The notes below the pieces were generated by a model that worked only from the letters and a program-made list of their open reading frames with translations, was not told where the DNA came from and ran no database searches. A stretch of DNA of 32,381 bases from Betaproteobacteria bacterium (GTDB taxonomy: Bacteria; Pseudomonadota; Gammaproteobacteria; Burkholderiales; Burkholderiaceae): NCBI GenBank assembly GCA_016867965.1, contig VGIH01000008.1, positions 1 through 32,381 on the forward strand, in the 5' to 3' direction. A program made the translations under genes and the position numbers. Positions 19,551 through 30,027 of the stretch are shown here, one piece after another; within the stretch, counting starts at the first letter, position 1; the number at the start of each line of letters is the position of its first letter.

Positions 19551-20709
19551 CTCTGGCATCGCACTGACTGCGCTTCCTCCTCTCTCACTTTATATCCACT
19601 TCCCATGGTGTGAGCGCAAGTGCCCCTATTGCGACTTTAATTCGCATCAGGTCAAGGATGGCGGATTTAATGAGGGCCTTTACATCGAAGCGCTGGTGGC
19701 TGATCTTCAAACCGAGCTTCCCAATGTATGGGGTCGTCGAGTCCATACCATTTTTATTGGGGGCGGCACACCTAGCCTCTTATCTCCCAAAGGCCTCGAT
19801 GATCTCTTATCGCATGTACGAGCCCTCATCCCCATCGAGCCCCATGCTGAAATCACTCTTGAAGCCAATCCAGGATCGGTCGAATCGGGTAAGTTTGCTG
19901 AATTTGCCAGTATTGGCATTAACCGTGTGTCCTTAGGGATACAGAGCTTTAACTCAGATCATCTCAAGGCATTGGGACGGATTCACAATCAGCACGATGC
20001 GCGCCGTGCGATTGAAATCGCACACGATCATTTTGAACGCATCAATATCGATCTGATGTACGCTCTTCCCAAGCAGACCCTTTTCGAGGCCCAGGCTGAT
20101 CTTCAAGAAGCCATCTCATTCGATGTCTCGCATTTATCGCTTTACCATCTAACACTGGAACCCAACACCTATTTTGCGAGTCACCCACCCCCGCTTCCAC
20201 ATGAAGATGAGAGCGATGCTATGTTTGAATCCGCTCTAGAGACGCTAGTGGTAAATGGCTATGCCCGCTATGAGGTGTCGGCATACAGCAGGCCCAAGCA
20301 AGAGTGCAAACATAATCTCAATTATTGGGAGTTTGGTGACTATATTGGTATTGGTGCGGGTGCACATGGCAAGATCTCGTATCCGGATCGACTGACACGG
20401 CAGATCCGTGAACGCCATCCTGAGACCTATATGAGCAAGATGACCGATCAAGGTCATGCCGTCATTGAAAACCGTTTACTCACGCAAGACGATTTACCTT
20501 TTGAGTTCATGTTGGGAGCATTAAGACTGATTGACGGGGTGCCGACAGCAATGTTCTCGGAGCGAACGGGGTTGGGGCTCAATGCGATTAGCAAATCGAT
20601 TACGGACGCTCTGCGCAAGGGCCTTTTGGAAGAGGACCCAATGCGACTCAAAGCCAGCCCACTTGGCATGCGCTATCTCAATGACCTGCAGGAATTGTTC
20701 TTGAAATAA
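19543..20709 (+). CDS. hemW: Radical SAM HemW (coproporphyrinogen oxidase-like)
   Basis: LSLYIHFPWCERKCPYCDFNSHQVK (CxxxCxxC), FIGGGTPSLL, and NYWEFGDYIGIGAGAHGK. Confidence 0.95.
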   Translation: MINSGIALTALPPLSLYIHFPWCERKCPYCDFNSHQVKDGGFNEGLYIEALVADLQTELPNVWGRRVHTIFIGGGTPSLLSPKGLDDLLSHVRALIPIEPHAEITLEANPGSVESGKFAEFASIGINRVSLGIQSFNSDHLKALGRIHNQHDARRAIEIAHDHFERINIDLMYALPKQTLFEAQADLQEAISFDVSHLSLYHLTLEPNTYFASHPPPLPHEDESDAMFESALETLVVNGYARYEVSAYSRPKQECKHNLNYWEFGDYIGIGAGAHGKISYPDRLTRQIRERHPETYMSKMTDQGHAVIENRLLTQDDLPFEFMLGALRLIDGVPTAMFSERTGLGLNAISKSITDALRKGLLEEDPMRLKASPLGMRYLNDLQELFLK

Positions 20710-20713
20710 GTGG

Positions 20714-20803
20714 TGGCGGAAGCGGTGAGATTCGAACTCACGGAGGACTTTCATCCTCGCCAGTTTTCAAGACTGGTGCATTCAACCACTCTGCCACGCT
20801 TCC
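20714..20803 (-). tRNA. tRNA-Ser (anticodon TGA)
   Basis: Minus strand GGAAGCGTGGCAGAGTGGTTGAATGCACCAGTCTTGAAAACTGGCGAGGATGAAAGTCCTCCGTGAGTTCGAATCTCACCGCTTCCGCCA; long variable arm and TGA anticodon. Confidence 0.97.
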
Positions 20804-20898
20804 TCTGAAGCCACGATTATAAGTATGCAATCAAAAACCTCACTTTTTTCAGCCAAACCTGACAGACAGCCGATTAATGAACTGGTTCAATCTTCCTT

Positions 20899-20962
20899 TT
20901 GCAAATGGTTCGGTATCTCGATAAAATAGTCATAATTCTAGTCAGAATTAGGAGATCGAGAT
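20899..20962 (+). promoter_or_regulatory. TA-operon promoter with nested operator
   Basis: TTGCAA (20899-20904), 17-bp spacer, TAAAAT (20922-20927). Outer inverted repeat ATCTCGAT (20915-20922)/ATCGAGAT (20955-20962); inner TAATTC (20933-20938)/GAATTA (20945-20950); near-direct repeat TAGTCATAATT/TAGTCAGAATT (20927-20937, 20939-20949). Confidence 0.65.
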
Positions 20963-21215
20963 GCAATGGCCCATTCAAGACGCAAAAGCTCGTTTTAGCG
21001 AACTACTTAAGGAATGTATGAACCAAGGTCCACAAATTATTACGAAGCACGGCACCCAAATGGCGGTATTGATACCAATAGATCAGTGGTTAGCAATGAC
21101 CAAATCTAGCCAGCCCAATATCAAAGATTTGTTAATCAGTCGACAAGCTCTCAGTGATGACTTAAAAATTCCGCAACGAGGAAAAGAGCGTCACCGAAAA
21201 CCAAGTGAGATTTAA
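20961..21215 (+). CDS. Phd/YefM-family antitoxin
   Basis: 84 aa; MQWPIQDAKARFSELLKECMNQGPQIITKHGTQMAVLIPIDQWLAM; AGGAG upstream of the start. Confidence 0.93.
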   Translation: MQWPIQDAKARFSELLKECMNQGPQIITKHGTQMAVLIPIDQWLAMTKSSQPNIKDLLISRQALSDDLKIPQRGKERHRKPSEI

Positions 21216-21220
21216 TTCAT

Positions 21221-21625
21221 ATGTACCTACTCGATACGAACGTCATCTCCGAATTACGTAAACCAAAACCACATACTGCAGTTTTGGAGTGGCTGCAAAA
21301 CGTACCTGCATCCAATATTTTTATATCAGCTGTAAGCGTTGGCGAAATTCAAACGGGCATTGAGATTACTCGTGAGCAAGATTTAAGCAAGGCGAATGAG
21401 CTTGAGTCCTGGCTCAATCAAATCATTGCATTGGGTCAAATTATTTCACTCGATGCTGAGTGCTTCAAGCTATGGGCAAAGCTCAAGCATCGCCAATCCA
21501 ACACGATATATGAGGATGCAATGATTGCGGCTACAGCAATCCTCATGAAATTGACCGTTGTAACCCGCAATACCAAAGATTTCAAACGTTTTAGGGTGCA
21601 ACTACTTAATCCGTTTGATTCTTGA
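21221..21625 (+). CDS. VapC/FitB-like PIN-domain ribonuclease toxin
   Basis: 134 aa; MYLLDTNVISELRKPKP, ISAVSVGEIQTGIE, YEDAMIAATAI, VTRNTKDFKRF. Confidence 0.94.
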   Translation: MYLLDTNVISELRKPKPHTAVLEWLQNVPASNIFISAVSVGEIQTGIEITREQDLSKANELESWLNQIIALGQIISLDAECFKLWAKLKHRQSNTIYEDAMIAATAILMKLTVVTRNTKDFKRFRVQLLNPFDS

Positions 21626-21627
21626 TC

Positions 21628-22746
21628 CTATGATCGAATAAGGCTTTTTAGATACTTCGCGATTGCCAAACTTGAGGTTAGCGCGGGTGACTCAAAGCCA
21701 AAGAAGTTATAGAGACCTTCAATTCCATGTTCATTGGGGCTATCGATCCGAAAGTCCCCAGCGGGTTGATCTTTCGATACGATCTTCGCACGTACCCCTG
21801 AATAATCGGCCTGCAAACTACCATCCTTAAGGTCTGGCCAGTATTGACGAATGGCTGCATAGAATCGCTCGCCCCGCATCGGATCGACTGAATAGTTAAT
21901 CTGATCCTCAGACTCAATCTCGAGCCACTCCACATCGGGGCCAAACTTGGCCTGCCCCGCCATATCGAGTGTCAAATGCACTCCCAAGCCACCCGGTTCT
22001 GGTACGGGATAAATTAAATGCTGAAATGGTGACTTGCCTGCTAAGGAAAAGTAATTACCTTTCGCAAAATAGGCTGTTGGAATGTGTTCCGTTGGTATTC
22101 CCTCAATGCGTTGTGCAACTGCTGGGGCGCTCATACCCGCACAATTAATGAGATACTTCGTTTGCAGTTGCATCGCATCAGCACCGCCCACCTCCAGCTC
22201 AAATCCTCCAGGGATCGCGCGCGCATGATTTAAAGGTGAGAGATAAGCAACCATCCCGCCGGCATCTTCAAAACCACCAAGCAGTGACAGCATATAAGCA
22301 TGGCTATCCACAATGCCGGTGGTTTTTGACCAAATTGCTGCGGCAACACGAAGATCGGGCTCTAACGCATTGGCTTCTTTAGCTGTGATGAGGCTGATTT
22401 CTCGTGCCCCATTTTGCTGAGCACGATAGAAGATCCCGTGCAAATCATCAACCTGCTGTGGATCGCTTGCCACAATTAATTTACCGTAGCGCTGGGTTCC
22501 AACTTGATGGTCGCGGCAATACTCATAGAGCATGCGATTACCCTCAACGCATAATTTTGCTTTTAATGAATCCTTGGGGTAGTAAATGCCTGCATGGATT
22601 ACTTCACTATTTCTGGAGCTACTAATGGTTCCAAACGATGCTTCGCGCTCGAGCAATACTGTTTCGTGACCTTGCAATGCCATTTCTCGGGCGACTGCTA
22701 AGCCCACGACTCCCGCCCCAACGACGACACAATCCAGTTTATCCAT
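21628..22746 (-). CDS. FAD-dependent oxidoreductase, L-2-hydroxyglutarate oxidase-like
   Basis: 372 aa; MDKLDCVVVGAGVVGLAVAREMALQGHETVLLEREASFGTISSSRNSEVIHAGIYYP. Confidence 0.88.
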   Translation of the reverse strand: MDKLDCVVVGAGVVGLAVAREMALQGHETVLLEREASFGTISSSRNSEVIHAGIYYPKDSLKAKLCVEGNRMLYEYCRDHQVGTQRYGKLIVASDPQQVDDLHGIFYRAQQNGAREISLITAKEANALEPDLRVAAAIWSKTTGIVDSHAYMLSLLGGFEDAGGMVAYLSPLNHARAIPGGFELEVGGADAMQLQTKYLINCAGMSAPAVAQRIEGIPTEHIPTAYFAKGNYFSLAGKSPFQHLIYPVPEPGGLGVHLTLDMAGQAKFGPDVEWLEIESEDQINYSVDPMRGERFYAAIRQYWPDLKDGSLQADYSGVRAKIVSKDQPAGDFRIDSPNEHGIEGLYNFFGFESPALTSSLAIAKYLKSLIRS

Positions 22747-22834
22747 ATTGATTCATTTTTTTGATGCCAAATCGTACCATTTCAATGAAATTTAATCCTG
22801 ATGCTTTTGGAGCCCTTATTGATAAAATCGATAT

Positions 22835-24340
22835 ATGACCGCACCTTCTAACGCAGAAACATTTGACAACCCCTCAACCGCGGTTTTTGGCTCCCTGCAA
22901 GCAACGGACATTGTTCTAGATCTCGCCTATCAGGGGATTGAGTCTAAGGATTGGAAGAAGTTATTTTCTAAAGCGGAGCAAGCGCAGGTCGATCATCATT
23001 TAAAAGCTGTCTTTGCTGGCGAGCTCGTCAATACTAGCGAACATCGCCCTGCACTGCATACGGCACTGCGCAATCTGGATAAGAGTCCGATTTTGGTCGA
23101 TGGTAAAGATGTCATGCCAGAGATCGCTGAAGTCTGGCAACGAATCGAGGGCTTATGTAATAAATGGGTAGGTGTGACCGATTTAATTCATATTGGGATT
23201 GGGGGCTCAGACTTTGGCCCACGACTTGCTGTGCAAGCCCTCGCTCACTCAGCGAATAAATCCAATCGCGGGCTGCGAGTTCATTTTGTGGCTAATGTCG
23301 ATAGTGCTGAACTAAGTCATGCTTTAGAGCGTGCTCAAGCCAACAGTACCAAGGTATTGATTGTGTCCAAGTCCTTTAGTACAGCCGAGACTTTGATGAA
23401 TGCACGAGCTGTTCTTAATTGGTTCAAAGCCAAGAAACTCACAAGCTCTCAGGTCCAAAACTCCCTATTTGCCATTACCAGTAATATTCAAGCAGCACAA
23501 GACTTTGGCATTCAAGCGAAGAATGTCTTTCCATTTTGGGATTGGGTAGGTGGCCGATTCTCTGTATGGTCTGCGGTCGGTCTACCCATTGCCTTGCAAT
23601 ACGGGTTTGATACTTTCAAACAATTTTTGCAAGGTGCTAATCACATGGATCGCCATGCGATTAGCGCTCGCGCCGATCAAAATCTCCCGATCCTAATGGC
23701 ATTGGCTTTGTACTATCAACAAACTAAACACCATTCCAAAGCGTATGCAGCGATTCCGTACGCGCATGCCTTGGAACTTTTTCCATATTGGTTGCAGCAA
23801 TTGGATATGGAAAGCAATGGCAAGCAAGTTGATTGCTTTGGTAAGTCCGTATCACTTAGTTCTCCCGTTGTCTTTGGTAGTGCTGGCACCAATGCGCAGC
23901 ACTCGTATTTTCAGTTACTGCATCAAGGCCCAGAATGCATTCCGGTTGATCTGATTGCGATTAAAGAACCAATGAGCCCTTTACCAGAGGCCAAAGATCA
24001 TCACCATGCCCTCTTAGCCAATTGCTTGGCACAAGCCCAAGCTTTGGCCCAAGGCCGTGATGCAAGCGACCCCAACCTCAGCTATCCAGGAAAGCGACCC
24101 AGTAATTTAATAGTGCTACCCAAACTCGATGCCTATCATTTGGGTGCTTTACTTGCTCTTTACGAACACCGCGCGGTTTGCTTAGGGGCGCTATGGGGCA
24201 TTAATAGCTTTGATCAGCCCGGGGTTGAGCTAGGTAAAGTGTTAGCTAAACCGATTGAGCGCGCCCTTCAAGAAAAAGATGGTTTCAGCGCTGAATTTGA
24301 CTCCATCACTGCTGCCAGAATCCATTACTTCCAGAAATAA
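22835..24340 (+). CDS. pgi: Glucose-6-phosphate isomerase
   Basis: 501 aa; HIGIGGSDFGPRLAVQAL, FPFWDWVGGRFSVWSAVGLPIAL, FGSAGTNAQHSYFQLLHQG. Confidence 0.97.
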   Translation: MTAPSNAETFDNPSTAVFGSLQATDIVLDLAYQGIESKDWKKLFSKAEQAQVDHHLKAVFAGELVNTSEHRPALHTALRNLDKSPILVDGKDVMPEIAEVWQRIEGLCNKWVGVTDLIHIGIGGSDFGPRLAVQALAHSANKSNRGLRVHFVANVDSAELSHALERAQANSTKVLIVSKSFSTAETLMNARAVLNWFKAKKLTSSQVQNSLFAITSNIQAAQDFGIQAKNVFPFWDWVGGRFSVWSAVGLPIALQYGFDTFKQFLQGANHMDRHAISARADQNLPILMALALYYQQTKHHSKAYAAIPYAHALELFPYWLQQLDMESNGKQVDCFGKSVSLSSPVVFGSAGTNAQHSYFQLLHQGPECIPVDLIAIKEPMSPLPEAKDHHHALLANCLAQAQALAQGRDASDPNLSYPGKRPSNLIVLPKLDAYHLGALLALYEHRAVCLGALWGINSFDQPGVELGKVLAKPIERALQEKDGFSAEFDSITAARIHYFQK

Positions 24341-24344
24341 TTTC

Positions 24345-25730
24345 ATGAACGCTCCAGCCTCGATTTTTAAAGCCTACGATATCCGCGGCATTATTGATGA
24401 AACCTTGAATCCACAAATTGCCAAAGCAATTGGTCAGGCTTTTGGAAGTCAAATGCGCGATTTGGGAGAAACGGACGTTGTTATTGGTCGAGATGGTCGA
24501 CTCTCGGGCCCAGTTCTGATTGAGGTGCTGACCGAGGGTTTGCTTTCCACCGGGATTAATGTGATTGACCTCGGGATGGTCGCCACACCGATGGTGTACT
24601 TTGCTACCCATCAGACCATTGGAAATTGCCAACCGAAATCCGGCATCATGATTACAGGCAGCCATAATCCGCCCAATTACAACGGCTTTAAGATGGTGCT
24701 CGGTGGATCAGCGATTTATGGCGATCAGATTCAGGGGCTACGCCAACAAATTGAAGCCGATGATTTTCGGCAAGGGAGTGGCAAACGTTCCAGCTTCAAT
24801 ATCTTCCCTCAGTACTTACAAACCATTGTTGGCGATGTTCGCTTAGCCAGACCCATGAAAATCGCTGTCGATTGCGGCAATGGCGTAGGTGGTGCGTTTG
24901 CTGGAGCGTTATTTCGGGCCCTGGGCTGTGAGGTGCAAGAGCTCTTTTGTGAGGTTGATGGGCATTTTCCCAATCACCATCCAGACCCTGCCCATCTTGA
25001 AAATCTTCAAGACCTAGTTCGCAACCTTGCAACAACTAGCAATGAGCTGGGCCTTGCCTTTGATGGCGATGCCGATCGACTTGGTGTCGTAACCAAAGAC
25101 GGCGAGGTGATTTTTCCGGACCGGCAAATGATGCTGTTTGCGAAGGATGTACTCAGTCGCAATCCAAAGGGCCAAATCATTTATGACGTCAAATGTACGC
25201 GTAACCTTGCCCCATGGATCCGTGAACATGGGGGCGAGCCTCTCATGTGGAAGACTGGCCACTCCTTGGTCAAGGCCAAGCTGAAAGAGACTGGTGCCCC
25301 TCTAGCTGGGGAGATGAGCGGTCACATCTTTTTTAAGGATCGCTGGTTTGGGTTTGATGATGGTCTCTATACCGGCGCTCGCCTATTAGAAATCCTTAGT
25401 CATTTTGATAATCCAAGTGCAGTGTTTAATGCCCTACCGAATGCCATTTGCACCCCTGAATTACAACTTCCATGTGCTGAGGGTGAGTCTTTTGTCTTGC
25501 TTGAGAAAATCAAGGCCAACCCCAAGTTCCCAAGTTCCCAATCGATGAATACGATTGATGGTGTCCGGGTTGAGTATGCCGATGGCTTTGGTTTGGCTCG
25601 CCCCTCGAATACAACACCGATTGTGGTGCTTCGATTTGAGGCTGATTCTGAAGAAGCGATTCAACGAATCCAGCAAGAATTCAAAGCGGCTCTTTTGGCT
25701 GTGAAGCCGGATGCAAGATTGCCTTTTTGA
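24345..25730 (+). CDS. Phosphomannomutase/phosphoglucomutase
   Basis: MNAPASIFKAYDIRGIIDETLNPQIAKAIGQAFG; catalytic GIMITGSHNPPNYNGFKM; metal loop AFDGDADRLGVV. Start at ATG 24345. Confidence 0.95.
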   Translation: MNAPASIFKAYDIRGIIDETLNPQIAKAIGQAFGSQMRDLGETDVVIGRDGRLSGPVLIEVLTEGLLSTGINVIDLGMVATPMVYFATHQTIGNCQPKSGIMITGSHNPPNYNGFKMVLGGSAIYGDQIQGLRQQIEADDFRQGSGKRSSFNIFPQYLQTIVGDVRLARPMKIAVDCGNGVGGAFAGALFRALGCEVQELFCEVDGHFPNHHPDPAHLENLQDLVRNLATTSNELGLAFDGDADRLGVVTKDGEVIFPDRQMMLFAKDVLSRNPKGQIIYDVKCTRNLAPWIREHGGEPLMWKTGHSLVKAKLKETGAPLAGEMSGHIFFKDRWFGFDDGLYTGARLLEILSHFDNPSAVFNALPNAICTPELQLPCAEGESFVLLEKIKANPKFPSSQSMNTIDGVRVEYADGFGLARPSNTTPIVVLRFEADSEEAIQRIQQEFKAALLAVKPDARLPF

Positions 25731-25956
25731 TGAAAAAGAAAAAATATTTCCTGATAAAACCTTAAGATCTCAGCCTTTAAGTTCATTAAAAGATGGGGAT
25801 AACAGAGATCTCAAGATTTATGATTCCTCTCTTTATGATTTTGTTAATCAAAAAAGAGTGCTTGATTACCAGTTAAAGAATTCTGAATTTATTAGAATTT
25901 ATAACGAAATTGTTCAAAGAGAAGGCCTTCCACTAGAACAGTGGAATGCATTCTAA
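25711..25956 (+). CDS. Small ORF with CcdA-antitoxin-like C-terminus (possible orphan or truncated antitoxin)
   Basis: 81 aa; ends LDYQLKNSEFIRIYNEIVQREGLPLEQWNAF, resembling the CcdA-family ...NREAIEAYNxxVExxGLPLxxxxxF tail. Visibly AT-rich. No CcdB-like ORF follows. Confidence 0.5.
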   Translation: MQDCLFDEKEKIFPDKTLRSQPLSSLKDGDNRDLKIYDSSLYDFVNQKRVLDYQLKNSEFIRIYNEIVQREGLPLEQWNAF

Positions 25957-25977
25957 ATTGACTAAATAATTAGAAAA

Positions 25978-26340
25978 TTAAATCTTTTTAATTTCTTTAA
26001 TCCGATTTTGCTCGTCTACTAGAACAATTTTGGGATTATGGGTTTTAGACTCGGCGTTATCAATCGGTCCGTAGGTGCAAATAATGAGATGGTCACCCAC
26101 GTGGGCCTTGCGAGCAGCGGCACCATTTAAGGAGATCGCACCTGAGTCTCTGGGTGCCTTGATAATATATGTGGAGAATCGCTCGCCATTATTAATGTTG
26201 TAGAGCTCTATCTTTTCATATTCACGCATATCGGCTGCATCCATGAGATTCTCATCAATCCCACAAGAACCCTCATAATGTAAATCGGCCTCGGTCACGA
26301 CTACCCGATGTAGCTTTGCCAATAACATGATACGTTTCAT
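25978..26340 (-). CDS. panD: Aspartate 1-decarboxylase
   Basis: 120 aa; MKRIMLLAKLHRVVVTEADLHYEGSCGIDENLMDAADMREYEKIELYNINNGERFSTYII with the GSC processing site. Confidence 0.97.
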   Translation of the reverse strand: MKRIMLLAKLHRVVVTEADLHYEGSCGIDENLMDAADMREYEKIELYNINNGERFSTYIIKAPRDSGAISLNGAAARKAHVGDHLIICTYGPIDNAESKTHNPKIVLVDEQNRIKEIKKI

Positions 26341-26400
26341 AGAAATCCCCTTTAAGCATGGGACTCTATCGCGAAAGTGATTGCGAGTTAAGATTGATGG

Positions 26401-27537
26401 ATGAGCACAATGAATGAATCACTCTCGACCGGTAATTTTTATGATTACCTCCAGCAAGATGCATCGGGGGCTACTTGTATTGCACAGGCGTGGGCCAAAA
26501 CGCCTGCTCCACTTGCTTTGGGAGAAAAGCAGGATGTGATTGAGCGGATCAAGGCCTTATTGAAGGCAAGGGATGCGGTCATTGTGGCGCACTATTACGT
26601 CGATGGCGATATTCAAGATCTTGCAATCCAAACTGGGGGTTTTGTCTCTGACTCCTTAGAGATGGCTCGGTTTGGTAAAAATCACACTGCCCAAAATTTA
26701 ATCGTTGCTGGTGTGCGATTCATGGGTGAGACTGCGAAGATTTTGAGTCCCCAAAAGCACGTGTTCATGCCAGACCTTGAGGCAACCTGCTCGCTTGATT
26801 TAGGGTGTCCCGCGGAAGACTTTCGTAAATTCAAGTCCGCCCATCCAGATCGAGTCAGCGTGGTGTACGCCAATACGAGTGCCGCTGTGAAAGCCCAGGC
26901 GGATTGGATGGTGACCAGTTCTTGCGCACTAGCCATCGTGCACCATTTAGATCAGCAAGGTAAGAAAATATTGTGGGCGCCTGATCGACATCTGGGACGT
27001 TACATTCAAGAGCAAACTGGTGCCGACATGATTTTATGGAATGGCGCATGCATTGTGCATGATGAATTCAAAGCAACTGAACTGGCAGCAATGCGCCAGA
27101 AGCATCCCAATGCCATAGTTCTTGTTCATCCAGAGTCACCGCAACACGTTGTTGATCAAGCAGATGTGGTTGGCTCAACCTCGGCGATGATTAAAGCGGT
27201 TCTGGAAGGGAGCGCACCTGAATACATCGTAGCTACTGATCAGGGCATCTTGCACCGCATGCGTCAACTCGCGCCTCAGAAAAAATTGATTGCAGCACCA
27301 ACCGCTGGTGAGAGCGCTACCTGCAAGAGTTGTGCCAATTGCCCTTGGATGGCAATGAATGGCTTGCGGGGTATCTTACATTGCTTAGAGCATGACTCTG
27401 GTGAGATTGAGGTGAGAGAGCCCATTCGCTCCGAAGCACTAGCATGCATTCTTCGCATGTTGAACTTTACATCCACCCACCCAGAGTTATTAGCCAAAGC
27501 GCAGCATGGCTTTATTAAAAATATTGGCGCTGCATAA
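26401..27537 (+). CDS. nadA: Quinolinate synthase
   Basis: 378 aa; [62 protein letters not shown]. Confidence 0.97.
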   Translation: MSTMNESLSTGNFYDYLQQDASGATCIAQAWAKTPAPLALGEKQDVIERIKALLKARDAVIVAHYYVDGDIQDLAIQTGGFVSDSLEMARFGKNHTAQNLIVAGVRFMGETAKILSPQKHVFMPDLEATCSLDLGCPAEDFRKFKSAHPDRVSVVYANTSAAVKAQADWMVTSSCALAIVHHLDQQGKKILWAPDRHLGRYIQEQTGADMILWNGACIVHDEFKATELAAMRQKHPNAIVLVHPESPQHVVDQADVVGSTSAMIKAVLEGSAPEYIVATDQGILHRMRQLAPQKKLIAAPTAGESATCKSCANCPWMAMNGLRGILHCLEHDSGEIEVREPIRSEALACILRMLNFTSTHPELLAKAQHGFIKNIGAA

Positions 27538-27548
27538 CTTGTTTTTAT

Positions 27549-28415
27549 ATGTTTTCTGATAATGAATCCTTAGATCAGGCCATTGCTCGCAATGTGCGCG
27601 ATGCCCTCTACGAAGATCTGGGTCGCGGGGATTGGACCGCCAATCTTGTGCCCGCTAATCAAACTGCGCATGCCAAATTAATTGTTCGTGAGCCAGCTGT
27701 TTTGTGCGGAACCAGCTGGTTTGATGCGGTGATTCAGTCGCTTGATTCGAGGGCGCGAGTTGATTGGTTGTTTTCTGAGGGCGATTGGATGGCACCCGAT
27801 AGTCTGGTCTGCGAAATTACTGCAAATGCCCGTGCTCTTCTGAGTGCTGAGCGCCCTGCCATGAATTTTTTACAGACTCTTTCTGCAACCGCAACCACCA
27901 CCCGCCGCTACGTTGAGGCGATTGCAGGTGCCAGCCCCAATCCCAAGGGATGTGCCATTTTGGATACCCGCAAAACGATCCCTGGGCTACGTCAAGCTCA
28001 AAAATATGCGGTTCGAGTGGGTCATGGTCAGAACCAACGGATGGCCCTATGGGATGGCATCTTGATTAAAGAAAATCACATTGCGGCGGCAGGGAGCATT
28101 ACTGCGGTATTGGCTGCTGCCAATCAACTCAATGCAGGGGTGGATGTACAAATTGAAGTGGAAAGCCTTGCAGAACTCCAAGAGGCGATCGGCCAAGGCG
28201 CCAAGAGTATTTTGCTCGATAACTTTAACCTCGATCAAATGCGCGAAGCTGTCCGTCTTACGAATGGTCGAGCTTTATTGGAAGCTTCTGGCGGTATTAC
28301 CCAAGATCAACTCCGTGTCATTGCAGCAACCGGTGTCGATCGCATCTCAATTGGCAAATTGACTAAGGATATCCAAGCGATTGATTACTCGATGCGTATT
28401 GATCACATCAGCTAG
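27549..28415 (+). CDS. nadC: Nicotinate-nucleotide pyrophosphorylase (carboxylating)
   Basis: 288 aa; [61 protein letters not shown]. Confidence 0.97.
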   Translation: MFSDNESLDQAIARNVRDALYEDLGRGDWTANLVPANQTAHAKLIVREPAVLCGTSWFDAVIQSLDSRARVDWLFSEGDWMAPDSLVCEITANARALLSAERPAMNFLQTLSATATTTRRYVEAIAGASPNPKGCAILDTRKTIPGLRQAQKYAVRVGHGQNQRMALWDGILIKENHIAAAGSITAVLAAANQLNAGVDVQIEVESLAELQEAIGQGAKSILLDNFNLDQMREAVRLTNGRALLEASGGITQDQLRVIAATGVDRISIGKLTKDIQAIDYSMRIDHIS

Positions 28416-30027
28416 ATGGCTGGGTTTGAATCGGGGTCAGAATGGTTGGGTATGAGACCGGCCAGGTTTTTGGGTAATCGCGACTAAAGTGCAACCCTCG
28501 ACTCTCTTTGCGTAACAAAGCAGAACGCACAATCAATTCAGCGCATTCGAGTAGGTTGCGTAACTCAATCAAATCTCGGCTTACTCGAAAGTTCGCATAG
28601 TAATCTTGAACCTCAGTGCACAAGAGCTCAATACGATGTAAGGCGCGTTCAAGTCTTCGTGTGGTTCGCACAATACCAACGTAGTTCCACATCAAGGAGC
28701 GTAGCTCATCCCAGTTATGTGCAATCACCACTTGTTCATCAGCATCTTCAACTTTACTTTCATCCCACAGTCGTACTGGGGCTTGCTCAACATCGCCCTG
28801 TTCTGCAATATCAGCTGCAGCAGCTTTACCAATGACCACGCATTCCAGTAATGAATTCGAGGCCAAGCGATTGGCGCCATGTAATCCAGTATAGGTTGCT
28901 TCACCAACGGCATATAAGCCGGTCAAATCGGTACGTCCCTTAAGATCGGTGACAACACCCCCGCAGGTGTAATGTGCAGCAGGTACTACTGGGATTGGTT
29001 CTTTAGTAATGTCGATTCCGAGGGTGAGACAGCGTGAGTAAATCATCGGGAAGTGCTCCCGAATGAATGATTCCCCAAGATGCGTTGCATCGAGGTGCAC
29101 ATAATCCAAGCCATGCTTTTTCATCTCAAAGTCGATTGCGCGCGCCACAATATCACGTGGGGCCAGCTCCTTGCGTTCATCATGCTCTGGCATGAAGCGA
29201 TGGCCATTCGGTAGCTTCAGTATTCCACCCTCGCCACGCATCGCTTCGGTAATTAGGAAGGTGCGATCGCTTGGGTGATACAAACAGGTCGGATGAAATT
29301 GCACAAACTCCATATTGCCAATCCGGCAGCCTGAACGCCATGCCATCGCAATTCCGTCACCCGTTGCGGTGTCTGGGTTGCTGGTGTAGCGATAGACCTT
29401 CCCTAAGCCACCGGTTGCTAGTACCACAGCCTTAGCCAGAATCGTTTCTACCCGACCCTTCTCAATATCGAGTGCGTATGCCCCATAGCAACGATTGGAT
29501 TTGTACTTCGCAGGTACTTGTAAATGTTTGTTGGTGATGAGATCGAGCGCAATCCAGTTCTCCAGAATTCGGATATTGGGATGCGCATTGGCTTTATCAA
29601 GCAATACCTCATGAATTGCCTTACCAGTTGCATCCGCGGCATGAGCAATTCGTCGATGACTATGCCCGCCCTCACGAGTTAAGTGCAATCCCTCTGGTCC
29701 GGCCTGATCAGGGGTAAATGGTACGCCTTGCTCAACCAGCCAATGAATCGCCTGGGCACTCTGTTCAGCAACGTAACGCGCTACGGATTCAACAACGAGT
29801 CCTGCGCCGGCATTTACTGTATCAACTAAATGCGATTCAATGCTGTCTTCTTGATCGAGAACCCCAACAATTCCGCCTTGCGCCCAGGCGGTTGCCGCTT
29901 CGCTCAGACGGCGCTTGGCCATCAGGATCACCGGTTGACGGTCTGCGAGGTGAAGGGCAACAGTAAGGCCGGCTAAGCCGGCCCCAATGATTAATACAGG
30001 ATGATGATGGTCATGCGCTACGCTCAT
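28408..30027 (-). CDS. nadB: L-aspartate oxidase
   Basis: 539 aa; [85 protein letters not shown]. Confidence 0.97.
   Translation of the reverse strand: MSVAHDHHHPVLIIGAGLAGLTVALHLADRQPVILMAKRRLSEAATAWAQGGIVGVLDQEDSIESHLVDTVNAGAGLVVESVARYVAEQSAQAIHWLVEQGVPFTPDQAGPEGLHLTREGGHSHRRIAHAADATGKAIHEVLLDKANAHPNIRILENWIALDLITNKHLQVPAKYKSNRCYGAYALDIEKGRVETILAKAVVLATGGLGKVYRYTSNPDTATGDGIAMAWRSGCRIGNMEFVQFHPTCLYHPSDRTFLITEAMRGEGGILKLPNGHRFMPEHDERKELAPRDIVARAIDFEMKKHGLDYVHLDATHLGESFIREHFPMIYSRCLTLGIDITKEPIPVVPAAHYTCGGVVTDLKGRTDLTGLYAVGEATYTGLHGANRLASNSLLECVVIGKAAAADIAEQGDVEQAPVRLWDESKVEDADEQVVIAHNWDELRSLMWNYVGIVRTTRRLERALHRIELLCTEVQDYYANFRVSRDLIELRNLLECAELIVRSALLRKESRGLHFSRDYPKTWPVSYPTILTPIQTQPSS

Noticed and set aside
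25522-25540. CCAAGTTCCCAAGTTCCCA short tandem repeat in the mutase gene
   Set aside because: Only two units within coding sequence and in frame with a normal protein; no evidence of function.
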